Assembly: GCA_018816625.1 (NCBI GenBank)
Contig: JAHIVR010000094.1
Coordinates: 1-14,829, forward strand
Direction of reading: 5' to 3'
Length of the DNA: 14,829 nt
Source of the DNA: Nanobdellota archaeon
GTDB taxonomy: Archaea; Nanobdellota; Nanobdellia; Pacearchaeales; GW2011-AR1
Shown here: positions 5,522-11,772 of the stretch, one piece after another
Layout of the letters: each line of letters begins with the position of its first letter
Position numbering within the stretch: the stretch's first letter is position 1
Notes under the pieces: model-generated
Seen by the model: the letters and a program-made list of their open reading frames with translations, nothing else
What the model was told of the DNA's origin: nothing
The model's database searches: none
Position numbers and translations under genes: made by a program

Positions 5522-6079
5522 ATGGAATTAAGTAAAGCTATAAAAACAAGAAGATCGGTGAGAAAGTTCAGCCATAAAACCCCTAACTGGAGAGACATCC
5601 TGGAAGCAATAGATGCTGCAAGATTCGCCCCGATGGCAGGAGGGATATACACTTTAAAATTCATAGTAGTCTCAGATAGAAACTCTATTCAAAAACTAGC
5701 CTCCGCAGCACAGCAACCATTTGTAGGACAAGCGCAGTATGTTGTTGTGGTCTGTTCAAAAGCAATGAGAGCAATAGATACTTACGGAGAGCAGGCAGAG
5801 GACTGGGTTAAACAACAAGCCGGCGCAGGAATTCAAAACTTCTTATTAAAATTAACGGAAAAGGGCCTTTCAACCACTTGGGTGGGATACTTTGTAGAAA
5901 AGATAGTAAAGGTTATTTTAAACATCCCGGAAGATGTTAATGTTGAGGCAATGTTCCCAATAGGTTATGAAATTGAGAAACCAAAAACAAAAAAAGCCAA
6001 AATAAATTTAGATGGAATCCTCTATTTCGAAAAATACGATCATAAAAGAAAGATGAAAGACAAATATATTGATGTGTGA
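5522..6079 (+). CDS. Nitroreductase-family FMN oxidoreductase
   Basis: The 185-residue product shows the nitroreductase fold. It has the N-terminal flavin-phosphate motif TRRSVRKF (residues 9-16), the AARFAPMAGG segment that follows in short family members, and QAGAGIQNFLLKLTEKGLSTTWVGYF (about 99-124), the conserved dimer-interface helix next to FMN. These enzymes bind FMN as homodimers and use NAD(P)H to reduce quinones, nitro compounds or flavins; the natural substrate cannot be told from sequence. A TATA box at 5495-5502 lies about 23.5 bases before the ATG, so the message has little or no leader. Its stop overlaps or abuts the next gene, a DUF4234 membrane protein, forming a two-gene operon. 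Confidence 0.88.
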   Translation: MELSKAIKTRRSVRKFSHKTPNWRDILEAIDAARFAPMAGGIYTLKFIVVSDRNSIQKLASAAQQPFVGQAQYVVVVCSKAMRAIDTYGEQAEDWVKQQAGAGIQNFLLKLTEKGLSTTWVGYFVEKIVKVILNIPEDVNVEAMFPIGYEIEKPKTKKAKINLDGILYFEKYDHKRKMKDKYIDV

Positions 6080-6735
6080 AAATGTATGAAGAAAATAAGA
6101 ATACCGAAATAAAGAAACTTCCACAACCAATAAAGATAGAAGAGCCAAAACAAAAAACAAATTCTTACTCCTCGGGAGGCCAAATTCCCCAAGAAAAATC
6201 TGTTGTCCTTATGTATTTCCTTTCCGTAATAACCCTAGGAATATACGATGGAATATGGTATCTAAAAAAGTCTTACGAGTTTAACAACCTAGGAACATCG
6301 AAGAAACTAAGCAAAAAACTAGTGATGACATACATAATAATAGAAATCCTGTTAATTGTGACTGCAATAGTCTTGCCACTAACGGTATCTGAAGACATGG
6401 GAACTTTTAGACAAAATTTTACTGCGACCCAAACCACACTTCTAATATCTTTCGGAGTTCTTTTCCTTATAAGAATAATTTTAATTCTTTCTCTAGGCTT
6501 TGTGTCCAGAGCCATAATAAATGAAGCCATTGAAAAAAAGGGAGAAAAAGAGATATCAATTATTTTAACAATAGTATTCGGATTTTTATATATTCAATAC
6601 GAAATCAATAGGATAATAGAAGATAAAGAAAGCCTCCCAAAAAAGGCCCCATGGATATGGTTAGGATTAATTGTTTTATTATTAATCTTGATAATTCTAG
6701 ATATCACAACAAGCTTATTCAGCGGCATAATATAA
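6076..6735 (+). CDS. DUF4234 multi-pass membrane protein
   Basis: The frame can start at GTG 6076, overlapping the nitroreductase stop by four bases, or at ATG 6082, two bases after it; no Shine-Dalgarno site decides between them. The product of about 219 residues begins with a polar, Lys/Pro-rich cytoplasmic segment of about 40 residues, then the DUF4234 hallmark LMYFLSVITLGIYDGIWYLKKSYEFNNL, and hydrophobic segments at about 43-63, 82-102, 121-146, 160-178 and 191-217. DUF4234 proteins are integral membrane proteins of unknown function in bacteria and archaea. The context is only an operon with a nitroreductase, so no specific role can be assigned. Confidence 0.82.
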   Translation: MKMYEENKNTEIKKLPQPIKIEEPKQKTNSYSSGGQIPQEKSVVLMYFLSVITLGIYDGIWYLKKSYEFNNLGTSKKLSKKLVMTYIIIEILLIVTAIVLPLTVSEDMGTFRQNFTATQTTLLISFGVLFLIRIILILSLGFVSRAIINEAIEKKGEKEISIILTIVFGFLYIQYEINRIIEDKESLPKKAPWIWLGLIVLLLILIILDITTSLFSGII

Positions 6736-6740
6736 AAAAG

Positions 6741-6768
6741 AAAAAAAACCCGGAGGAATAACCCTCCG
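6741..6768 (-). terminator. Intrinsic-type terminator of ftsZ
   Basis: Read on the minus strand, CGGAGG (6763-6768) pairs with CCTCCG (6751-6756) around a six-base loop, then GG and eight T (6748-6741) and further T-rich sequence. This is a hairpin plus U-tract in the right direction for ftsZ. On the plus strand the same A-rich run precedes the hairpin, so it should not stop the DUF4234 transcript in the same way. Confidence 0.75.
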
Positions 6769-6781
6769 AGCATTATAAAAA

Positions 6782-7861
6782 TTATCTATAAACGTTAATC
6801 CCCAAATCAGACATCTCTCTTGAAACAGGCAAAGCTTTTTCTTCAACATCCCTACCCAAAACGTAGGGAGATTTTACCCCTGTCATTATAGTAATAACCC
6901 TAACTTTACCCATGAATTCTTTACTAATCCTGGCCCCAATAATTACCTGGGCATCAGGACTCAAGTTTTCTGAAACACATCTTCCAATTAAATCAAACTC
7001 TTCCAATTTCAAATCAGGACCACAAGTTACGTGTATTAAAGCTCCGGTAGCACCTTGATAATCCACGTCAAGTAGAGGATGAGTAAGGGCTTGCTTTACA
7101 GCTTCATTAACACGATCTTGGGTGTCTGCTTCTCCAATACCAATAACTGCTACTCCCCCATCTTTCATAATGGAAGAAACGTCTGCATAGTCTAGGTTAA
7201 TTAAACTAGGTAATGTAATTGTTTCTACAATACCCTTAACCATAGTACTTACAAGTTCATTAGCAACAGCAAAAGCTTGTTCAATGGGCAATTGTCCAGC
7301 AATGTCTACAAGCCTATTATTATCAAGAACAATACAAGTATTTGATACCTCTCTTAACTCTTGTAATCCAAATTCGGCTTTATCAATTCTAGCCTTTTCA
7401 GATTCAAAAGGCATTGTAACCACCCCAATAACAACAGCACCTGTTTCTTTGGCAATTTGAGCAATAACGGGACTAGCACCAGTACCGGTTCCACCACCCA
7501 TACCAGAAATAACAAACACCATGTCTGCCCCACTAACAGCCTTCTTTATATCAACCAAAGCCTCTTTAGCAGCCTCTCTTCCTCTTTGAGGAATTCCACC
7601 ACATCCAAGACCCCTAGTTAGCTCCTTCCCTATCAAAAGCTTCTCATCAGCCTTTGTAACAGAAAGATGCAGCGCGTCAGTATTTGCAGCATAAATAGTA
7701 GCTCCATTAATCCCTTTATTGAAAAGCCACGTTACGGCATTACAACCACAACCGCCAACTCCTATAACCTTAATGTTGGCCTTTCCGGCTCTCAACTCAT
7801 CAAAATTAATACTGTGGGTGTCTGCTCTTTCAATCGCTTCTTTTGCAAAATCTAAAACCAT
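6782..7861 (-). CDS. ftsZ: Cell division protein FtsZ
   Basis: The 359-residue product carries the tubulin-family GTPase motifs: IKVIGVGGCGCNAV (30-43), NTDALHLSVTKADEKLLIG, GLGCGG (85-89), the G-box GMGGGTGTG (120-128), NNRL (181-184) and the T7 catalytic loop NLDYAD (222-227). FtsZ polymerises into the ring that drives cell division. The fit is to archaeal FtsZ along its whole length, including the short C-terminal tail ending GINVYR. The P-loop-like motif has Cys where GGGGNN is usual, and a third Cys lies in GLGCGG. The start is supported by AAGGAGGT upstream, although the spacer is about 15 bases, and an in-frame stop excludes an earlier start. Confidence 0.97.
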   Translation of the reverse strand: MVLDFAKEAIERADTHSINFDELRAGKANIKVIGVGGCGCNAVTWLFNKGINGATIYAANTDALHLSVTKADEKLLIGKELTRGLGCGGIPQRGREAAKEALVDIKKAVSGADMVFVISGMGGGTGTGASPVIAQIAKETGAVVIGVVTMPFESEKARIDKAEFGLQELREVSNTCIVLDNNRLVDIAGQLPIEQAFAVANELVSTMVKGIVETITLPSLINLDYADVSSIMKDGGVAVIGIGEADTQDRVNEAVKQALTHPLLDVDYQGATGALIHVTCGPDLKLEEFDLIGRCVSENLSPDAQVIIGARISKEFMGKVRVITIMTGVKSPYVLGRDVEEKALPVSREMSDLGINVYR

Positions 7862-7876
7862 TTTTCTTTATTTTTT

Positions 7877-7884
7877 ACCTCCTT
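7877..7884 (-). promoter_or_regulatory. Shine-Dalgarno site of ftsZ with long spacer
   Basis: AAGGAGGT on the minus strand is a near-complete match to the 16S rRNA tail but lies 15 bases from the ATG, with an A-rich spacer, much like the DUF5679 gene. Confidence 0.7.
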
Positions 7885-7894
7885 ACATCTCTAT

Positions 7895-7923
7895 AAAAGG
7901 TCCTTTTTACAAAGGTTTATATA
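7895..7923 (-). promoter_or_regulatory. ftsZ promoter: TATA box and adjoining AAAGG palindromes
   Basis: TATATAAA (7916-7923 on the minus strand) predicts transcription from about 7894 and a leader of about 33 bases. Between the TATA box and that start lies AAAAGG-T-CCTTTT (7895-7907), a perfect palindrome, plus another AAAGG at 7911-7915 that can pair with the same arm. This is where an archaeal repressor would block polymerase. The operator role is inferred. Confidence 0.5.
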
Positions 7924-7943
7924 GCTGGCACTGTTCCAACTAA

Positions 7944-8077
7944 AGTAAGAAAGAGGGCAAAACCACCTCACATGCATGTAAGATAAATACTAATTGACGG
8001 CAATCAATTAATATTATGAAAAAAATAACACCTTCTTCTATTTAAACATTTTTGTGTTTGAATAGGTGGTTTTATTT
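7944..8077. other. Gene-free spacer with nested inverted repeats, possible structured RNA
   Basis: No ORF or known RNA family is visible. AAAACCACCT (7959-7968) is the exact reverse complement of AGGTGGTTTT (8064-8073). Inside lie TAATTGA-CGGCAA-TCAATTA (7991-8010, 7-bp stem) and AAACA-TTTTTG-TGTTT (8044-8059, 5-bp stem), together making a closed three-helix layout. On the plus strand the closing stem is followed by a T-rich tail and a TATA-like element at 7916-7923 would start RNA near 7945. On the minus strand it would be the 3' region of the 98-residue gene, whose stop lies inside the outer stem. Not RNase P or SRP RNA as far as can be judged. Confidence 0.35.
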
Positions 8078-8368
8078 GAATCTCCCAATTTCTCTTAAAA
8101 CATAATTCTTAAAACTAGACTTATCTGTCCAATCAAAATTAACACTTTTCTCCTTAATTGTAAGTATTCCAACAAGCCCACTAGAAACAATTTTTCTAGG
8201 ATTAGCCAAACCAGTTTGTGAATCACAAGCACATGATCGTCCCTTATAAACTTCAATAATAGTCTTCTCAGCATCATAATTTATTTTAAGGTGAGGTTGT
8301 TTATCTGATGCAACTATTTCAAGATATTTCCAACAAACATTCATAATTCCTGTATCAAACTGTCTCAT
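8072..8368 (-). CDS. Uncharacterised 98-residue protein
   Basis: I recognise no family. The product is soluble and of mixed alpha/beta pattern: an N-terminal amphipathic segment (TGIMNVCWKYLEIVAS), strands around HLKINY and TIIEVYKG, a short Cys-containing turn (SCACD) at about 45-49, then LVGILTIKEKSVNFDW and a C-terminal basic helix. No signal peptide or membrane helix is seen. A TTTATAAA box centred exactly 25.5 bases upstream of the ATG (8390-8397) fixes the start and indicates a leaderless message, so this is very likely a real gene with its own promoter although Taw3 lies just upstream on the same strand. Confidence 0.7.
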   Translation of the reverse strand: MRQFDTGIMNVCWKYLEIVASDKQPHLKINYDAEKTIIEVYKGRSCACDSQTGLANPRKIVSSGLVGILTIKEKSVNFDWTDKSSFKNYVLREIGRFK

Positions 8369-8389
8369 AAAAATTAAAGAAAACCATCA

Positions 8390-8397
8390 TTTATAAA
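8390..8397 (-). promoter_or_regulatory. TATA box for the 98-residue protein
   Basis: TTTATAAA centred at 8393.5 stands 25.5 bases from the start codon at 8368 and fills most of the 32-base gap after taw3. Confidence 0.65.
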
Positions 8398-8400
8398 AAT

Positions 8401-9003
8401 TTATATACTCTTCTCCAACCCCCAAATATTATCCCAAGATTTCTTCAAGTTTTCATTACTTTTTTTTATAACTATTTTCAAAAAATCATCTCCAACAAGA
8501 ATCTTTCCATTTGATATAATTGGAAACTCTAATTTCTCCGTGCTCATAAGCTCACAAACAAACCCTTCTTTACTAGAAATTATCCCGCTTCTCTTCCACC
8601 CAGCCGATTGTGCTTTTTTAAGAAGTTTTTGCGCATCATTTAAAGTCTTACACGCAACATGAAGAATGCATGGTTCTTGTTTAAACCTCACATCTCCTTT
8701 CTTTATCCTTCCTAATTCTTTTTTTAACTCTTTAAGAGTTATTTTATCATGACTAACAAAATAAAAAAGACCAGGACCTTTCTTATCCTCGTCTTCAATC
8801 AAAACAACTCTCCCAGAACAAGAAGAAGTTGTATAATACTCTTCTTTTGAATTAATACTCTCACATAAAGCCCTTATCTTATAATCCCAATACTCCTTTG
8901 GATTGGCCACGCTTGGACGATTCAATGCAAATCTCTGATTTGCTTTGGAAGATTTATCTTCTTTAGAAAGAGCCCTTTGCTTAAGTTTTTCAAAGTTTAA
9001 CAT
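8401..9003 (-). CDS. taw3: tRNA wybutosine-synthesising methyltransferase Taw3/TYW3
   Basis: The 200-residue product matches the TYW3 family: an N-terminal SKEDKSSKANQRF stretch (family form DKSxKGxVD), ALCESINSKEEYYTTSSCSGR (45-65) with the signature YYTTSSCSGR, FYFVSHD, EPCILHVACKT and the C-terminal KEGFVCELMSTEKLEFPI segment. TYW3 uses S-adenosylmethionine to methylate the tricyclic base intermediate at G37 of tRNA-Phe in wybutosine synthesis. Length is normal for the archaeal family. It is the fifth gene of a leftward cluster, 47 bases after the small four-Cys gene. A 19-codon ORF bridges that gap and ends inside taw3. The family call is firm. Confidence 0.93.
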   Translation of the reverse strand: MLNFEKLKQRALSKEDKSSKANQRFALNRPSVANPKEYWDYKIRALCESINSKEEYYTTSSCSGRVVLIEDEDKKGPGLFYFVSHDKITLKELKKELGRIKKGDVRFKQEPCILHVACKTLNDAQKLLKKAQSAGWKRSGIISSKEGFVCELMSTEKLEFPIISNGKILVGDDFLKIVIKKSNENLKKSWDNIWGLEKSI

Positions 9004-9050
9004 TTTTTAAATCCTCAATATTACTCAGACCAATTATTCCTATTTTCATT

Positions 9051-9275
9051 TTATTTCTTACCATTATAGGCACACAACACCACATCATCATCTTTAATTC
9101 CACGAAAATATTTACATATTGAAGTATTTTTAACAGCACACTTATGGATATTTTTTTCTTCAGCCTCATTCCACGGACATTTATCTTGTTTCCAACCCAA
9201 ATTTTGTTTGGGGATTAAATCAATATCTAAATTTGCCCCATCAAGTTCTATAATTTTTTCTTTTTTAACTTTCAT
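9051..9275 (-). CDS. Small four-Cys protein of unknown function
   Basis: The 74-residue product has a Lys-rich first third, then a compact Cys/His pattern: KCPWNEAE, HKCAVKN, SICKYF and VVLCAYNGK. Four Cys and one His in about 35 residues suggest one bound zinc or iron-sulfur cluster, though the spacing is not one I can name. The start codon overlaps the stop of the DHH phosphoesterase gene as ATGA, a sign of translational coupling and perhaps of a shared pathway. No signal peptide is present, so it should be cytosolic. Function is unknown. Confidence 0.75.
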   Translation of the reverse strand: MKVKKEKIIELDGANLDIDLIPKQNLGWKQDKCPWNEAEEKNIHKCAVKNTSICKYFRGIKDDDVVLCAYNGKK

Positions 9276-10309
9276 CTTAAGATATTTTCCTTAAACTTTT
9301 CATAGTCTTCTTTTTTAACCATGGCAGCGGCGGCATTAAAATGCCCCCCTCCTGTTGAACCATCAAGACCAGCAATTCCTTTTTTTACCAAAAGATTCAT
9401 ATCTTCTTCATCTCCCTGATTTCTAAAATTTAATCTTACAAACCCCTTACTCCGTTCATAAGCAATACAATAGATATCTTTATTCTTTTTAGAGATTGCA
9501 GTTATCACAGCGCTAGTAACATTAAAACGTGGCTTCTTACAAAAAAAGAAATGTAATCTTTTTTCAGAATAAAACTCTGCTTCTTTTTCATACTTAAAAA
9601 ATAACTTCTCAAACTCCCCATTAACAACACTATAACTCTTCCTTAAAGAATCAAAGTCCTTCTTTCTTATTAAATTATAAACCCTTGAAAAATCGTCATC
9701 ATACTTCAAAGCATAATCTATAGTTATTGCCATCTTCCCTGGTTCAGAATTAATCGGATCCCCTTCTCCTATTCCGGAATATTTTCCCTTAAGATAATCC
9801 ATGTGCTTTTTATTTTTGAAAGAAAATTCTGATACAAGAGTTGCATCCAAAAGCCATTCCCATCCTTCTGTATTGAAAAAATCTCTCCCGTATTCATACA
9901 TCACAAAACCTATACAATCATTTGAAATAGTTTTGATAATATTCTTTTTATTTTTCAATTCAGAATTAGCAGGGTGGTGATCAATCAATAGTGAATCAAA
10001 CTCTCTTCTAAATTTATCAAATTCATCTATAAAATTATCAGCATTAATATCAGTAAGAAAGACTTTTGTAATTTTTTTATCTCTCAAATCCTTAATCGGT
10101 TTATCAAACATTCCTTTTTGATAATTTATAAAATCAAGGAACTCCACTTTGTGCCCCCTACTCTCTAGTATTTTTTCCAAAAAAAGAGCCGAAGAAATAC
10201 CATCTAAATCAATATGTGTTAAAATAGCAATTTTGTCCTCTGGCTTTATTCTTTCCAAAAAATCAACAAACACCTGTTTACTTCCAATAAAATAATCCAC
10301 TCCAACCAT
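9272..10309 (-). CDS. DHH/DHHA1-family phosphoesterase
   Basis: The 345-residue product has the DHH catalytic motifs in order: THIDLDG (31-37), TDIN with D87, IDHHP (109-113), and D155 in DATLVSE; then a linker and the C-terminal DHHA1 substrate-binding domain with GSTGGGHFNAAAA (GGGH at 320-323). These aspartates and histidines bind two Mn ions. Relatives include RecJ-like nucleases, archaeal GAN, nanoRNases and cyclic-dinucleotide phosphodiesterases. The single DHH-DHHA1 layout without an S1 or OB domain suits a small-substrate or short-oligonucleotide enzyme, but this cannot be settled here. AAGGAG five bases before the ATG is a good ribosome site. It lies two bases after the UPF0173 gene and overlaps the next gene. 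Confidence 0.92.
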   Translation of the reverse strand: MVGVDYFIGSKQVFVDFLERIKPEDKIAILTHIDLDGISSALFLEKILESRGHKVEFLDFINYQKGMFDKPIKDLRDKKITKVFLTDINADNFIDEFDKFRREFDSLLIDHHPANSELKNKKNIIKTISNDCIGFVMYEYGRDFFNTEGWEWLLDATLVSEFSFKNKKHMDYLKGKYSGIGEGDPINSEPGKMAITIDYALKYDDDFSRVYNLIRKKDFDSLRKSYSVVNGEFEKLFFKYEKEAEFYSEKRLHFFFCKKPRFNVTSAVITAISKKNKDIYCIAYERSKGFVRLNFRNQGDEEDMNLLVKKGIAGLDGSTGGGHFNAAAAMVKKEDYEKFKENILR

Positions 10310-10311
10310 TT

Positions 10312-10977
10312 TTACTCCTTCTCCAAAACCTTCGCATTTATTCCCTGTTCCCTACATAGCTCTACAAACTCCTTGGCATCTTCCTCACTACCAATTATAC
10401 TTCCCCAGTGCATGGGAATTGCTAAATCTGGTTTAATTAACTTGGCGGCCTCGACAGCCTCCTCAACACTCATTGTAAACCTACCCCCAACAGGAAGCAA
10501 GGCAATAAACTCCTTTCCCTCTTGCTTATGCCCTGTGAGCTTTTGCATCTCCGGAATAATATCAGTATCCCCTGCATGATATATCAAAACTCCCTCCATT
10601 TTTATCAAATAACCAACCCAACCCTCCTCTTTTGTATGAAAGTGTTTGTCAATGTTATAGGCAGGAGTAGCACTTATCCTCACATCACCAAAAGTCATCT
10701 CCTGTCCAGGTTCTATAATTTCCATCTTTATTGGAATATCAAAACGAGTAATCTTACTCTGGCAATCAGCAGTCATAACTATTCTTGTTCCTTCCTTAAC
10801 TACCTTCTTTAAATCATCAACACTACAATGATCGTAATGACTATGAGTTAGAAGAATAAGGTCTGCCGGTTCCAACCCTTCTTTTATATTATAGGGATCA
10901 ATGTAAATAACTCTAGAATTCTTAATCATAAATCCATCATGCCCTAACCATTTTATTTCTATATCATTTATTTTCAT
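10312..10977 (-). CDS. UPF0173 metallo-beta-lactamase-fold hydrolase
   Basis: The 221-residue protein carries the metallo-beta-lactamase motif HSHYDH (45-50), then HTKEEGWVGYLI, HAGDTD (134-139) and PMHWGS with H190, the metal ligand set of UPF0173 proteins related to UlaG-type lactonases. Length and domain content are typical and complete. Such enzymes hydrolyse lactones or phosphodiesters with a dinuclear metal centre; the substrate here is unknown. It overlaps the upstream amidohydrolase gene by ATGA and is followed after two bases by the DHH gene. Three metal-dependent hydrolases in one overlapping run suggest successive steps on a related substrate, which is inference. Confidence 0.92.
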   Translation of the reverse strand: MKINDIEIKWLGHDGFMIKNSRVIYIDPYNIKEGLEPADLILLTHSHYDHCSVDDLKKVVKEGTRIVMTADCQSKITRFDIPIKMEIIEPGQEMTFGDVRISATPAYNIDKHFHTKEEGWVGYLIKMEGVLIYHAGDTDIIPEMQKLTGHKQEGKEFIALLPVGGRFTMSVEEAVEAAKLIKPDLAIPMHWGSIIGSEEDAKEFVELCREQGINAKVLEKE

Positions 10978-11687
10978 CTTAAGATTCCTAATATATTTTC
11001 TTTCACTATTAAATTATAATCCTTTTTTGATGCATCAAGACTATCAAGCATGGCTAAAGAAACTCTAGGATCCCCAAAGGGATAATCACTCCCAAAAATG
11101 ATTTTCTCTGCTCCAAATTTTTTATAAATCTTCTTCAAAATAACAGCATATTGTATTCCTGAAATCTCAAAATAAACATTATCTGTAAATTCATAATCAT
11201 CCAACTTAAAAAAAGTCTTAGTCACAGAGCCTGAATGCACGGCTATAACAGGAATTTTAACTTTTTTTGCCAAATTAGAGATTCTTGCCAGATTAGAATA
11301 GTCCTTATTTTCATTAGTATGCACAAATACAGGAAGCCCAATTTTATTAACAAAATCAATAACCCTTTGATCATCAATATTAACCTGGCCTATATCTGGA
11401 TGAAATTTAATGGCCTTATACCTCTTATCAATTTCTTCAGGCAAATCAAAAACATTAAACCAATAGATTGGAATTACTTTATTATTCTTTTCAGCCTCTT
11501 CCAACACAGAATTATTATCTGGAGTAGATTTATTTGTAAAATTAGCCGGCAACCCAATAGGAACAAGACAAAATTTCCCTACCCCAACTTTCTCAGCTAT
11601 TTCTTGATATTCAGCAAAACTCCCCCATTCTTTATCTTTAGAAGGAATCCCTCCCAGATGCAAATGCGCATCAATAAATTTTTCCAT
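10974..11687 (-). CDS. Amidohydrolase_2-type TIM-barrel metal hydrolase
   Basis: The 237-residue product keeps the amidohydrolase metal ligands: DAHLHLG (H8, H10), IKFHPDIG (H96), VFVHTNE (H123), AVHSGS (H151) and FGSDYPFGDP (D201). The GSDxPF ending is characteristic of the Amidohydro_2 family, which includes decarboxylases such as ACMSD and hydrolases. It is shorter than many members (often 270-330 residues) but has every ligand, so it looks complete. It is first in an overlapping leftward operon with UPF0173, DHH and a four-Cys protein. A CTTAAAAA box centred 25.5 bases upstream fixes the start and implies a leaderless message. The reaction is not predictable from sequence. Confidence 0.9.
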   Translation of the reverse strand: MEKFIDAHLHLGGIPSKDKEWGSFAEYQEIAEKVGVGKFCLVPIGLPANFTNKSTPDNNSVLEEAEKNNKVIPIYWFNVFDLPEEIDKRYKAIKFHPDIGQVNIDDQRVIDFVNKIGLPVFVHTNENKDYSNLARISNLAKKVKIPVIAVHSGSVTKTFFKLDDYEFTDNVYFEISGIQYAVILKKIYKKFGAEKIIFGSDYPFGDPRVSLAMLDSLDASKKDYNLIVKENILGILR

Positions 11688-11708
11688 AAAAACTAGTAAT
11701 TCCTCTTG

Positions 11709-11716
11709 TTTTTAAG
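11709..11716 (-). promoter_or_regulatory. TATA box of the hydrolase operon
   Basis: CTTAAAAA on the minus strand, centred at 11712.5, is 25.5 bases from the start codon at 11687. The divergent fabH box lies at about 11744-11751, so the two promoters are separate. Confidence 0.6.
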
Positions 11717-11743
11717 GGTTTCTAATAAAAACTACAGAAAACT

Positions 11744-11751
11744 ATATTAAA
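11744..11751 (+). promoter_or_regulatory. TATA box of the FabH-like gene
   Basis: ATATTAAA centred at 11747.5 lies 25.5 bases before the ATG at 11773, again predicting a leaderless message. Confidence 0.55.
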
Positions 11752-11772
11752 CCTACTAGACTCAAAAAGAAA

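Noticed and set aside
6751..6768. CGGAGG at 6751 as a ribosome-binding site
   Set aside because: No plus-strand ORF follows; the sequence is one arm of the ftsZ terminator hairpin.
7971..7978. CATGCATG palindrome as a regulator site
   Set aside because: A single eight-base palindrome with no second copy near a promoter is expected by chance.
11235..11696. 153-codon plus-strand ORF opposite the amidohydrolase
   Set aside because: The product is rich in Asn/Ile/Phe with no domain, and the minus-strand frame carries all amidohydrolase ligands.
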